Shown piece after piece: positions 25,395 to 36,848 of a DNA stretch of 64,000 nt. The stretch is taken from assembly GCA_003117195.1 (NCBI GenBank), contig BDSI01000107.1, positions 159,926-223,925 of the forward strand. Reading direction: 5' to 3'. Origin of the DNA: Eudorina sp. 2006-703-Eu-15. Its lineage: Eukaryota; Chlorophyta; Chlorophyceae; Chlamydomonadales; Volvocaceae. Positions within the stretch are counted from its first letter, which is position 1. Every line of letters starts with the position of its first letter. Under the pieces are notes generated by a model, which worked only from the letters and a program-made list of their open reading frames with translations, had not been told where the DNA came from and did not search any database. The translations under genes and the position numbers were made by a program.

Positions 25395-28170
25395 TCAGGG
25401 AATTGCCGCCCTGAGGCTGCGGGCAAGCTCCTCCATGGCTGCAAGCCCCTCGGCCTGGAGGGTTGGGTAGGGAGGACACACGGCATGAAAGCAGTTGGAG
25501 GCCGCCAAGCAGAATACGACCCTGGGCGAGCCCTCACCGGAGACCATCCCGGGGCACACGAGCGAACCCCTCACAAGGGCGCCGGCCTCCACCCACGCAA
25601 CCAAGACCTCCTCCCGTAGTCCCGAACCCTCAAGCTGTTTCAGTGCGCGGGCCGTGTCCTAGGTGTGTGCATTATCCATGCGACTGCGTATTTCGTCCGA
25701 CTCCATTCGTTGTTCATGCATCCCAGCACCCGATCAGGACATGCAACCGGATGCCGGGATGTGTGCACACACGGACTAGGACGAAAGGTCAATGACCGCA
25801 GAGTCCACCTAGACCTCTTGGGCTGAAATGGAGCAGCACAAGCATCTGGGTAATCCAAGCTGTGTCTACCGCTAGGGTTGCGCGCCTCACCGGTGAATTG
25901 GCTTCACCCAAAGCCTTCACCAGCGCGCTCCCGCAAATGACGCCCTCGGCGCCCCACGAGACAATCTGCTTCGCATGCTCCGGGCGGGACACGCCGAAGC
26001 CCACACAGATCTGCCAGGTGTCCCACACGGTGATGGCGATCACGGGGAAAGGGACGGCAAATGGGGAAATGCGTCACCGGTCAAAGCATGGAGAAAGCGT
26101 CAATGGGAGCAAGAGCCCATAAAGAGCGCCCCAATCCCATACAGAGCGAGCCGCGCACCACTGCCCATTGGAGCCCGTCCCCGCCGCACATCCCACTACG
26201 CAAGCTTTTCCCCTCCTCCGTACTTGCTGCGCCGCCTACCCTACCTTGCGCTATCCCTGACCACGTTTTACCCTTGCGCAAGCTTGCCTGCCCTCAGTTC
26301 CACCCTCCGCTCCGGCAAACCCGGTCAGGCCCCCCCATCCTTCCGTCACCACCTCCAACCCACCGTCCCTGCCACCACCTCATCCCGATCCGCTCACCGG
26401 CTTGTCCGTCACCGCCTTGAGCTCCTCCACTAGGCCCTCCACCCGCGACTCCACCTGCTCCTTCATCCCCGTGACACCCGTCAGCGACACCAGGTACACG
26501 AAGCCCTGGCTGGCCTGAGCGATGGCCGCCATGCGGGCCCGGGGCGTCGTGGGCGTCGTCAGCAGCACCAGCTCGATGCCCGCCTTCTCACAAGCAGCGC
26601 GGACGGACACCGTCTCCTCAAGCGGCAGGTCGGGCACGAGCAGACCTGATTGGGGCGGAGCGGAGCGTGGGCGGGACGCGGAAGAACGCGAAAGTGACCG
26701 CATACGGCCAGGAGGGAAGACCCCGCCAGGCCCCCTGAGGCTGGCGTCATACGACTGCCCTCCGATGCCACTGGCGTCCATGCCAAGCCGTGCAGCTCGA
26801 AAGATGGAGCCAGACCGAAAGGTGCATACGCGGCCCTAGCTCTCCGCACGCCAGCTACACAGCGGCATACGGGAGTAGCTGGATGTCTCAATGGACATCA
26901 TTCGATCGTCATCTCGGCATGCTCCCTCCCCTGTAATCGACTGAATATGCAACGTGTCCATCGACCAGGACCCAGGTCAAACAGACCAGAGACCCAGTGC
27001 TAAGTAGCGTGCCATGCTTTGGCCAGCCTTTCGAAGTCGAGGACTTCGCAAAACAACTCGAGTTGCACGTGGCGCCCACTTGTGAATGAGTGAGTGTTGT
27101 GGTGCCATCAAACGCACTCTCCCCCGAGGGCTGTGCTGTCCGCCGAAGCCAAGCTGGACCGAACATGCCCATGCGCAGTCAAAGCCCCGGCTGGCACTAA
27201 ATACCTGACGCGCCCGCCTCCTTAATCAAACGGCAGAAGTTATCGAGGCCCTTCCGCATAATTGGGTTGAAGTACGTGAACATGACCAGGGGGGCCTTCA
27301 TGGAGGGTGCGGTCCGACGGACCATCTCTATGACGCGGTCCAGTGTCGTGTGCTTCTCCAGAGCGCGAGTAGCGGCACCCTGGATGACCGGGCCGTCCGC
27401 GAGCGGATCCTGCAACACCCGGGGCAAGCCGGGCTTGGAGCAACTGGTGATGCCACTCTCATGGCTTCCTTGTCCAAGGTGGACCTGAGTGCATACCGCT
27501 GCTTAGGCAACGTCTGCCACGTGGCAGACCTGAGGAACCCGAATGGACATCCTTGCATTGTCGGCACGATCCATTGTCGGCACGATCCTGGGTTATCCCT
27601 GCCGAGACGAAAATGGTGCATATATACGGTGCGGTAGAACCGGGGGACGCACGATGCATATCCACGCGACAAGGCCACGATCCATGACACGACAGAAACA
27701 AACTGGGGCCGCAGCCCAACTCGTGGTTCTGCTCATCTGCGCGGTCCTCCCTGACAACACCACTGCCCTTACCTACCGAGTATGGCACGCCCAGCTCGAT
27801 AACATCCGCGCCAACCTCATCCAATTTTCGGAGAGCTGCGGACGTCGTGTCAAGGTCTGGATCGCCAGCGCAGATAAAGGGAATAAACGCAACCCTGCAA
27901 AATGCCCATCGCCGCCGTTTAGGTTTGCTGAATTCCGCCAATTATAGTAGCTCTTGAGTTGCGTAAAAGCATGTTATATAACAGATGTAATCCGGATTTA
28001 CGAGCGCTTTGCAGGACGCACTTTCCCTTCGCTTTCAGTTCACGCATCGTGCCAGAGACCGTCTTCGCTTGGACGGCGGCAGCTGAGCATACATTTAGAC
28101 GTCCACGTGAGCATCTAAGGCCCCTAGACGACTGGATCTGGGAGCCCTTGAGGCAGCGCTGCATTATCAT
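25395..28170 (-). CDS. TSA: Tryptophan synthase alpha chain, plastid-targeted
   Basis: Six exons, 28170-28022, 27894-27777, 27409-27205, 26645-26398, 26010-25891 and 25454-25395, give 299 aa. The first ATG begins [20 protein letters not shown], a Ser/Arg-rich stretch of about 35-40 residues that reads as a chloroplast transit peptide. It is followed by the TrpA barrel. Both catalytic acids are in place: Glu in [10 protein letters not shown] and Asp in [10 protein letters not shown], the latter two motifs joined exactly across intron 2. Phosphate-binding motifs SLTGVTG and [10 protein letters not shown] are present, and the chain ends [11 protein letters not shown]. The enzyme cleaves indole-3-glycerol phosphate to indole and glyceraldehyde 3-phosphate and passes indole to the beta subunit. 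A GTG at 28185 extends the frame but is not a likely eukaryotic start. Confidence 0.96.
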
Positions 28171-29324
28171 TTTAGTGTCGCCCACCGCAAACCGTCTAAT
28201 ACGAGATCACAGATGGCCCAATTATTTGGTTTCTCGGTTGTAAGGTTCAGTACAGCACTCGCGGATGTGGTATTCTGGTGTTGCTGGTGTTCAGGCATGC
28301 GGTGAATGTCGTACGCCGACAGATGAAATCCCACATTTTGGGCGCTGGGCTGCCGCAAGCTTGCACAGTGAAATGGTCAAGTTGAAGTTCGTAATCGATT
28401 CTATGATGCTGCGCCGGGTCGTGGTGCGATACCTTGCACTACGCAAGGGTGTCACCGTCGGCGAGGAAAGTCAGATAGAACGCGATAGCCATCCTCATCC
28501 ACCAGATACTAAAGGATCGTAGAAACGGGGATCGTAGAAATGGGTACGCGATACGCACGACTTGTACGAGAACCAGAACCGCAAACTGAACATCGTAACC
28601 ACCGAGGCAGTTATCATAACCTAATGGCACTCTGGCGCTGATGGGCTGGCTTACAAATTAGTATCGTCTTACCGGTGGAAGTGTTTGGAGCGGTCCCGTG
28701 CCAACCGAAGCCAATTGCAACTGCAGCCAGAGGCAGCCAGCTTGTCTATGGCAGCAGTGCGATAAATACTTCACAGGAACGGTCGACCCCATAGGTGTCC
28801 GAAGGGGCACCCAGCCGGGCACCTAGTCGGGCATCTAGTCGGAGCGTGTCGAGGGTCGGAAGCAACGTAGGGCAACGTTAGGTCATCAGACCAATATGCC
28901 TACACAGCTGATAAGCAATCCCAAGCGTATGCTGAAGGAAAGCCGCCAGCCCAGCCCAGAAGCGCACTGTTAACTGCAATGAGATTTAGTGGGCACCTCT
29001 GGCTGTGCGGGGTAGTTGAGCAGGCGGATTACCTTGGAGAGGTGCTGCGACGCTCACTGCTTAGGAGGCCGCGCCAGGTTGTCCAGAGCGTGCTCGACAA
29101 GCAAGTTCGTCTGCGCCGGCAGCGGCCTGCGGTCTGATGGCAGTGCTGTGGCGCGGGCGACTCCCCACCCTTCCCCACATGACGACAGGGGTCCGGTCCC
29201 AACACCGGACGCTAACCGGAGGTCCAAAGCAGGGTCCGAACAAGGGGGTGGTTTGGCCGCCGCCGATGACCCGCGGAAACATCCTCAATGAGACGGTGGT
29301 CTTAGGGACAACCCAGGTTCTGTA
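28171..29324. other. Intergenic, no supported gene
   Basis: TSA 5' flank. Short direct repeats occur (GGATCGTAGAAA twice near 28514; CACCTAGTCGGGCATCTAGT-type near 28810) but no coding signal I can support. Confidence 0.5.
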
Positions 29325-29458
29325 GTAACCGTTACAAGCCGGACCCGAGTCCCGACCGGGTGTTCCAACGGGCCCAGATAGCTCGTAGGCGCCTCATCTC
29401 ATCAACCCCTACCAAGGAATGCACACCCATCCTCCATCACCCGCGGGGGGGGGGGAGG
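29325..29458 (-). mobile_element. SINE copy B, 5'-truncated
   Basis: Matches the 3' half of the SINE at 10151-10282 with few differences (for example GGGTGTTCCAACGGGCCCAG is identical). It stops at a G/C homopolymer (CCCGCGGGGGGG on the plus strand) and lacks the tRNA-like head. Confidence 0.8.
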
Positions 29459-30603
29459 GTCAGCATGCGAGGAAAGCAGGTAGGTCCTCAATCGCTCGCT
29501 TGTCGTACACGAAGGAAAATCGACCGACCGTCCCACGCCACGGCATTTAGTGCAAAACCGTTCTCAGGTGGACCCTTCACACGGCATCTAGTGACTGGAG
29601 GCTTAATCAGACGGCATGTACGAACATATTGTATGACTTGTCTAAGCGAGGCACGAGCATAGAGATAGGCAGTTTCTTGCGAATAGACTGCCGTTGTGCA
29701 GCTGGAAGCAGTTCATGCCCGCCTGTAACTGTACGGCAATGTACGAGAGCGGATTGGGCGTTTGACAAAACATGCTAAACAGTGCAACTGCGCATTAACG
29801 AGCCATTCGATTAGCAATCAGCGCAGAAGCCGCAGAAGCCGCACGCCGCCGACCCCACGCAGCAGATACGTCAGGGGGTTCCGCGCAATCTTGCCGCAGG
29901 TAGGCCCTCGTCAACGGCCCCAGCGAGCACCGGCCCCCCGCGTGAGCGACCCTCCGCGCCCTCCCTCATCTGTCACTCTGAGAGCAACTACCCACTCCCA
30001 CGCATCGTGATCCCGGGCACTATGGAAGGCCACGTTGGGCCGTCCGTACGGCCGCCTTGGGCTCACACTGCGTGGCCTCAACTCCTCTGCGGGGCCGCGC
30101 TTGCATCCACAACGCGGCTGCACCGCACCGAGCAGCAGCGCAGGTGGCTGGTCGGCTTGCGGGTGAGAGGGATGCCCCATTGCTCACATTCCGGACCACC
30201 TGCCGCTCTGATACCGGCTGGGTTCTGGGTGGGCGGACTCGGGTGGCAGTCGGCGTAGGGCAGAGAGCAGAGGGAAGGGCCCCAGAAGAAGGGGAATACG
30301 CGAAAATGAGCCCGGAACGAAGCCGGTCACAGTTGCGCCGTGAAGGAGATGGCGTACATGGCCGGACCGGCGCGCAGTTGCACACTATGAAGTCGGCTAC
30401 ACTCTTTGGCGGAGTTGGGCCGTCGTTCAACCTGTCCTGCGCCTGACCTGCAGGGGATCGCTCACAGTTTCCAGAAAAGATTCTACAAGGTGGCCAGCGT
30501 TATGTGGACACGGGGTTGTGCCCCAAACCCTGTCGTCTGCCCCTACCTCAAACATGGCTTGCTTCCACTGGTTGCAAGGAATTGAAATGATAGAGATTCT
30601 ACA
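29459..30603. other. Intergenic, weak coding-like stretch only
   Basis: About 29890-30150 on the plus strand has GC-rich open frames ending at an AG|GTGGCT-like border, but no recognisable product. Nothing else is supported. Confidence 0.4.
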
Positions 30604-30639
30604 GTCACCACAGATCACATGAAAGGAGTATCGATGACG
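30604..30639 (+). repeat. 36-bp exact repeat, copy 1
   Basis: GTCACCACAGATCACATGAA followed by AGGAGTATCGATGACG is identical to 32139-32174; flanks differ. Confidence 0.9.
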
Positions 30640-30849
30640 ACCTGCGACCTGCGACCCATGTTCGACATCCGGCGGCCGTTGCTCATCGGGGGGGACAGGC
30701 CAGCTCCAGACGATTGGGACTGCCGTACGCTCCCATCCGCGCCAGCCCACACCGGCAGCGACATCGTAGGGGCAGTCCTGACCCTGATTCCCACGAGCAA
30801 CCCAGTTGCTGATGGGCTGCAGCACCCGGTCCTACCCTTCTCTTGCAGG

Positions 30850-31090
30850 CTCCCCGGAGTCGTGCAGCCGGTGATAGCCGCCATTGCCGACAACCACCTG
30901 CTGCAACACTTTCCGGAGCTGCAGGACTACCTGACCGCAGACCTCGATGAGGAGCACCCCGCGACGGTGGCCCAGGCGTGCGAGGGCATCACCACACCCT
31001 TCACCGCGACGATCTCCTTCGCCATCGAGGCGTGGGGACTGCGTATCGTCACCATTTCGGATGTAGTTTCCACCACCATCGGCCAGGCTG
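30850..31090 (+). pseudogene. Orphan coding-like exon, gene not recovered
   Basis: After an acceptor CTCTTGCAG the frame LPGVVQPVIAAIADNHLLQH to TISDVVSTTIGQA runs for 80 codons with strongly GC-rich third positions. It then meets either an in-frame TAA or, two bases earlier, a good donor GA|GTAAGAG. It therefore looks like an internal exon (or a relic of one). A possible small upstream partner ends at about 30489 (AAG|GTGGCC). The rest of the gene was not found and the family is not recognised. Confidence 0.4.
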
Positions 31091-31206
31091 AGTAAGAGCG
31101 ACCGAAGGACCGTCGTCGACACGTGCCTGGGGCACGGCAGGGAGAGGGGGGCGAGGAATTCCGGTTACACCAATCTAGGGTTTGGGTCGTGGACACAATC
31201 GTTGCT

Positions 31207-31690
31207 CTGCTCCTCCGCGTTGTATCTGAGTACCCAGTCCGTGCTACACCATACTAAGGGAATTGTCGTCGTTGTACAGTGTACTCATCAATTGCAGTGT
31301 CGCCTATAATCTAGCTCAGCTGCTTCATAACTAAGGGTGTGTGCAACCGCGGCGTCTCAGGGCTGTTCTCTGCAGTTTTTATAAGGTAGGTGTCTCATCC
31401 ACGCTGTTTCCGAGTACCAATTCGTAACGAGGCAACATTATCCATGCTGCAACATGCATGAAGGGACTTGTCGTCGCTGTGCTGTTTACTTAACAATTGC
31501 GGCGACGCCTATACTCTAGCTCGGCGGCTTGATCACTAAGGGTGCGGCTGCGGCTGGCGCCCATCCAGCGTGTGCCTGCCTGCTCACACCCGTTATGAGG
31601 GTTCGTGATGTACATTGCGCTGCCCTGTGTGTGTGCTACCGCGGCGCCTGTGGACCATTCTCTGGAGTACTTTACCAGACGTCTAATAGC
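31207..31690 (+). repeat. Diverged tandem duplication, ~190-bp period
   Basis: 31257-31360 (AATTGTCGTCGTTGTACAG, CCTATAATCTAGCTCAGCTG, ACTAAGGGTG) aligns to 31463-31560 (ACTTGTCGTCGCTGTGCTG, CCTATACTCTAGCTCGGCGG, ACTAAGGGTG). CAACCGCGGCGTCT...TTCTCTGCAG near 31350 aligns to CTACCGCGGCGCCT...TTCTCTGGAG near 31655 after a ~70-bp insertion. No coding potential is seen. Confidence 0.7.
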
Positions 31691-31969
31691 TGCTGCCTGG
31701 AATACATGTTGTTATGCATTCCTTGATCGCTTAGCTACTACACAAGCCTGGCGCGCGCAGTGAGGCCCGCAACGCTCGACCGGATAGTCTTGAGACGGAA
31801 ATAACTAGCGATTGCGGCGGTTACGCCCTATGTGTGATACGCTTGCGCTGCAAATTGCGTTGGCGCATATTGGGCACGCCTGGCAGAGCGGCGGATCACG
31901 CGCAATAATAAACCCACTCCTCCTCCTATCACCGATGAACCCACCACTCCTCACGTGGTCGGGCGAGGT

Positions 31970-32032
31970 GGCTACGCTCGGTAGCCCACACGCTATTAGG
32001 CGTGGGGTCGGGGTTCAACTCCCTGAGTAGCC
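31970..32032 (+). tRNA. tRNA-like sequence, probably not functional
   Basis: A good T arm (CGGGG, loop TTCAACT, CCCTG) and B box GGTTCAACTCC are followed by GTAGCC, which pairs with GGCTAC at 31970. A stem CACGC/GCGTG with loop TATTAG could be an anticodon arm. A normal D arm is missing or overlaps the acceptor, and the loop is 6 bases. It may be a decayed tRNA, a SINE head or chance. Confidence 0.25.
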
Positions 32033-32138
32033 ATCACACTCATGGCCACTGCCACCTTCTTCCTGTCTACGCAACACGTCCACCGCTCCACCTACAAGAC
32101 GTGATAACCAAGCTACGGTCCCCATCGCTCAACCGGCG

Positions 32139-32174
32139 GTCACCACAGATCACATGAAAGGAGTATCGATGACG
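32139..32174 (+). repeat. 36-bp exact repeat, copy 2
   Basis: Identical to 30604-30639, same strand, 1535 bp downstream. Confidence 0.9.
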
Positions 32175-33221
32175 TAAAATGCAAGGTACCTGATACCGGT
32201 TTCTTTCAAACCGCTTCTTTCGCCAACCGTCACGGTCACGCATAATCCAACGGCCAGCATGATAAATTTGATTGATGCAGCCATTGCCACTGGCAAGCTA
32301 CTGTCGTGTGCACTTCATCGGCAAGCGGTTCTCGGGATTCGACGTGCGGCCGAATCAGAGGCGTCCATGGCGTACCCTACCTCTCCTGTTATAGAAATAA
32401 TTAATCTAAGGAGCTTGCAGCCACGCGATAGATTTCGTCGTCACAAGGTAGGGACGTTGGGTACTGCAGGACTCGGTCGGTGGAGGCCGTACCAAAAATG
32501 AAGGTTGTCCACGCTTGTCACCAAATTTCATAATATTTTCATACAGATACACAGCCGTTAATTGAATATTGCGGGCGACTGTCGTCTGTTCGAAGTGACC
32601 CTGGTTCCTACGTCGCTCGTGGAACAAACAGCTACCAATTACATGACGTCGACCTGCAGATAAATGGCTGCCTGTGTTGTTTCAGAGGCTATCTACGATC
32701 TTATGATGATACGGTGATGTCCACAAGTTTGTTACGTGGTAAAATTTTTTGCTGTGCTTCATTCATTTTTATTTTAATTAATTGAGTTTTAGAGGACAGC
32801 TTTTATGAAGGGCAGCAAGTCATTTGGCGCAGCGGACAGGACGATCGCCGCTTTACGGTTCCATGCGGTATGTGAATTACCCCTTTGGAAACAACAGTTT
32901 GAAAACAATCATTGGGCTAAGTGGCGTGGCTACATACTACAAACGTAAAGCCCCACTTATTGTACCACCTGAACTCTCACGTTGCATCCTCCAGCTGAAT
33001 TTTTTCATAGCATTTGACCACTGCTTTGATGCCTGGTCGACCACAAAACCCTGGGCAAGCAACTTATTCACATACGGCCACGAGCCGCTCGATGCTTGCA
33101 ACAGGAATGCAGCAACGCCGTCCATTTTCGACTTTTATATATCGCGCTCTATGGGGCTGTTGGGCCATTCCAACGGATTTGGTTGGGGTCCGCTGAGCGC
33201 GCCTGTCGTCGTGCTGCGCAG
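32175..33221. other. Intergenic or unrecovered 5' part of the next gene
   Basis: AT-richer. Must contain the upstream exon(s) and promoter of the gene whose recognisable exons start at 33222, unless the first exon is nearer. None could be fixed. Confidence 0.4.
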
Positions 33222-36200
33222 GAGCGCGTCAAGGAGAAGTCCGGCGACGGGCCCGCCGCATCCAATCATAACGAAATACTCGGAAACATGGTTGATCTCC
33301 ATCATCGGGTAGGAGCGTCTGTGAGCAACTGGTTTGAGGTTGCCAAAACACGAGCTATCCTGTTCGAGCGATGCACCCACCACGGCGCGTGTGCTTACCC
33401 GGCATGAAGCACGAGACACCATGCAGGCCCACCCTGGGCAGCCGTACACCCGGTGGGCAGCCACGCAGGCCCAGCGGACAGGGTCCCGCTGTCTTGACCT
33501 CCCTCGCACACCGTCGTCCTGCGCTGACGCGCCCATACAACCCATCCTGGCTTATATCCCCGGCTGCAGAACATGAGCATGGTGGGCGCCAGCCTGCTCA
33601 AGTACGAACCCCTCGAGTCTTCGCGCACCTCCGACAGGTTGATGATCGAAGTGGACGAATTCGATTCCGATTGCGACGCCGGCAACGAGGATGGTGCTGA
33701 GGATGATAGATCCGGTGATGACGGCGAGGAGGGGGATCCCAGCGGCTCCCAGGCCCAGAGCCGCAGCCGCCACGTCTCGTCCAACCTGAACGACCCACCG
33801 GCCGACCTGGTGGTGCAGCTCAAGCCGTCCCCCTGCTCCGTCACCGCCAAGAAGACCCTCCAGGAGCCGCTGGACCCGGTGGTGCTGTTCCGGCAGATGC
33901 GGGCGGCCACCATGTCGCGTACGGGGGCGCAGCACATACCCGGCAGCGTCAAGGGCGCCTACGCGTTCGTACAGCCGCCGCCGGAGCTGGAGCCGGACAA
34001 GGAGGACAGTGAGTCGGGGCGGAGTGCGCAGCTTGGGTGACGGGGACTGGGGGGGGGAGTAGGGGTGTTTGCGGAAGGGGGTGGCTGTGGGAGGGGGGAG
34101 GGTCACCGACCTCTGGTGTCCGGCAGTTCCGGGCAGGCTTGCCGTGGCGCACTGGGGGACCCTGACGGGCGCCCGCACCTCTGAGGTTGAGGTTGGGTGT
34201 GGGGTGGGGGTGGGGGGTGGCTGTCGGGCTACATGGAGGGCGCAACGTCGGGTGCCGGAGGCGAACCCAAACCCATGAGGCGCTGTGGCCACGGCGCGGT
34301 GTACGGCCGTGTGCGTTGGGCCGTACGTGGTGTGTACGGCATGCGGAAGCATTCCGAAACCGCCCACCGTCCCAGCACATCCACATGTCTGGCCCTTCCC
34401 GAGGCGCCGCCCGCCCAGCCGGCGCAAAAGGTGAAGTGCTCCGGGGGCCCCGTGTGCTCCCGCCTTCATCGTTGTGACCCCCGCCTTCATCGTTGTGACC
34501 CCCGCCTTCATCGTTGTGACCCCCGCCCTCATCGTTGTGACCCCCGCCTTCATCCCGCCTTCATCGTTGTGACCCCCGCCTTCATCGTTGTGACCCCCGC
34601 CTTCATCGTTGTGATCCCCGCCTTCATCGTTGTGACCCCCGCCTTCATCGTTGTGACCCCCGCCTTCATCGTTGTGACCCCCGCCTTCATCGTTGTGACC
34701 CCCGCCTTCATCGTTGTGACCCCCTCCTTCATCGTTGTGACCCCCTCCTTCCCTCCCGGGCGCCCCTCAGCTGCCACAGGCGTCAAGACCGATCTGGCCA
34801 CACTGCGGGCCAAGTCCTTCCTCCGACCGGAGCAGACCGCGAGCCCGGCTGGTGCGGCGGGAGGGAAGGGGAGAGGAGGGAAGGGGGAAGAAAGGAAGGG
34901 GGGAAGGGGGAGGGCACCCTAGCCCAAAACCTGCCTTGAGGACGGAAGCTCAAAACCTGCTTCAAAGGGGGAAGGCCAGAAACCCCCAAGGGAGGGGTCA
35001 CGGGGTCGGGCGCAGCTGGGTTGTGCCTGCTGCCAGGCGGGCAGGTGTGTGCGAGTTGTCGGGTGAGGGCGGTCCTTGACCTTGATCCGCGGCACCTGTC
35101 GGCCTGTGTGTCGTCTGCGGGCCCAGCCAACGGAACCCGACCCAGGATAGCAGCGACGCATCCGGTCAGGGTTGCACTCGAGTTTGATTCTGCCGGGACG
35201 CCGGAAGGAAGCAGACCCAGGTTCGATTCCTGCACGGACACATGTATGCCAAGGTGGGGTGCGCTCTTGCATGGCTGTTGCGGCCCCCGGTTTGAGATGC
35301 GTGCGCCGGCGCAGAACGTGACGCGGTCATCCTCGTGTGCCGGCGCGTTGCTTTCCGTCTAGGGTTGCGGCCGCGGCGGTGCAGGCCATTCCTGCGCGGC
35401 CTGTCGGCTTTTAACCGCCAGTGCCTTCCTAGACGTGTCAGCCATCCGACCGTGCTGACCAGTATGGCGGTGGGGAGGCTGGTTGGGATGGTGGGTAGGA
35501 TGATGATGGTGGTGATGCTGGTGGTGGTTAGAGGGGTGATGATGACGTTCCCTTTCCCTCCCAACCTGCCGCCCCAACCCGCAGACGAGATGTTGGCGCA
35601 GATCCGCGGGAGGAAATGGGACGCGGACGGCAGCGGTTCGGCAAATAAGGTGCGCCGGCGGCTTGCTTGAGCTCTAGGGGAGGGTCGGGGGAGCACTGTG
35701 GCGGAAACCAGGCAACCCCCCCCCTCGCTGCTTGGATGATTGGATGATACCTGGCTGATGATGTGTCGGGGGTTAGTAAGAAAACCAGCCCAGCTGGCGG
35801 TGCGCGGACCTGGTGGGGCGGTGCGCGGACCTGCACTCCCAGCGCGGCTCCAGACGCCGCCTTGAGCGGTGCCTGGCAACGGTCCCAAGGGGGCGGCATG
35901 GCGCGTCCCTCCCTCCCGCGCCCCCTCGCAGAGCTCCAAGTTCATCGCCCTCACGGCCTCCAAGTCGGACCTCCGACCCGAGCTCCCCCGGCTCAGCAGC
36001 AGCCTGGGCACACCCCCCGGGAGCGTCCCGACGTCCGGATCGAAGAGCTTCTCCACAGGTGAAGAGGGAGGCGCGGGAAAGGCACGGCACCACCCGCTAT
36101 CTATCCGGTTGGTGGCTTGAGGTGCTTTCGCTGTCTTGGGGGTGGCAGGGGAGGGGTTGGGGCACGGCACGTCTGGCAGTGACGGGCGAGTCGGCGCACT

Positions 36201-36848
36201 TGGCGTCTGGGTTTGGCTGCCGGTGAGGTATAACGGGGCCGCCTTGCAGTTGCGATTTCGGCCTCTGGGGTCGGTGCCTCACATTCTGTGCGAAACGGCA
36301 GTGAGTTGGCCGCTATTCGGTTGCAGTAAACGCGTCCGTTGCGGCCGCTTTATGCCTTCAGAAAGGCACAAACACATACCCGCATACGTCGGGACCTCGT
36401 TCCTCGGGGGTCAGTTCTTCACTTACACACCGGGCCTGGGCGGTTCTGGGCGGGTTTCTCATTATCACACCGGGATGATGCTGCCCCGGCGCACACCGGC
36501 GGGAGGCGCCCGCCGCCGAAGGTTCGCTCTTGCGGCGCCGCCCTTTCCTTCCATTCGTCCATTTACTAGCGCCCCCTCGCCACGCGACGCGGTGCACTCA
36601 TGCCATGCCACACCGGGTTGTTTGCCAATTGCCAACTACCAAATACTAACTACCAACTGCTGGTCGCACGTCTCGCAGGTAATTTTAGCAGGCGGTCGAC
36701 CGCGCTGCCGGGTGTGAGCGTGGACGCGTCTCCGTCGCTGCACTTGTCCGACAGGGTCGACTTCGAGCGGACGTCCGTCCGCCACCCCAGCGGCGAGGGC
36801 TCCACCTCGGGGCTGCTGTCCCGGCTCCGGCACATGATGAAGCGGTGA
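33222..36848 (+). CDS. Unrecognised multi-exon protein, 5' end missing
   Basis: Six exons, 33222-33308, 33570-34008, 34780-34851, 35585-35649, 35932-36058 and 36679-36848, join in phase to 319 aa and a TGA. The 5' end is not resolved; the first exon starts at an acceptor in phase 0. After SNHNEILGNMVDLHHR|NMSM comes an acidic stretch (EVDEFDSDCDAGNEDGAEDD) and then low-complexity Ser/Pro-rich sequence (SSSLGTPPGSVPTSGSKS). The chain ends SRLRHMMKR. No catalytic motif or membrane segment is visible in the part recovered; it may be the cytosolic C-terminal tail of a larger protein. Intron 2 carries a 21-bp minisatellite. Confidence 0.6.
34459..34752 (+). repeat. 21-bp minisatellite (~14 units)
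   Basis: The unit CGCCTTCATCGTTGTGACCC plus C is tandemly repeated, with C-to-T changes in the last units and one shortened unit near 34550. Because 21 is a multiple of three, open frames with 7-residue repeats (FIVVTPA) appear. It lies in an intron, so these are not taken as protein. Confidence 0.95.

Noticed and set aside
33105..33221. First exon from ATG at 33105 with a 40-bp intron to 33222
   Set aside because: Phase fits but the intron would be shorter than any other here; left unresolved.
33552..34553. 333-codon minus frame
   Set aside because: Antisense to exon B of the 33-37 kb gene and to the 21-bp minisatellite.
35200..35240. Perfect B-box GGTTCGATTCC suggesting a tRNA
   Set aside because: No matching D arm, anticodon arm or acceptor stem could be drawn; left as a chance or decayed SINE head.
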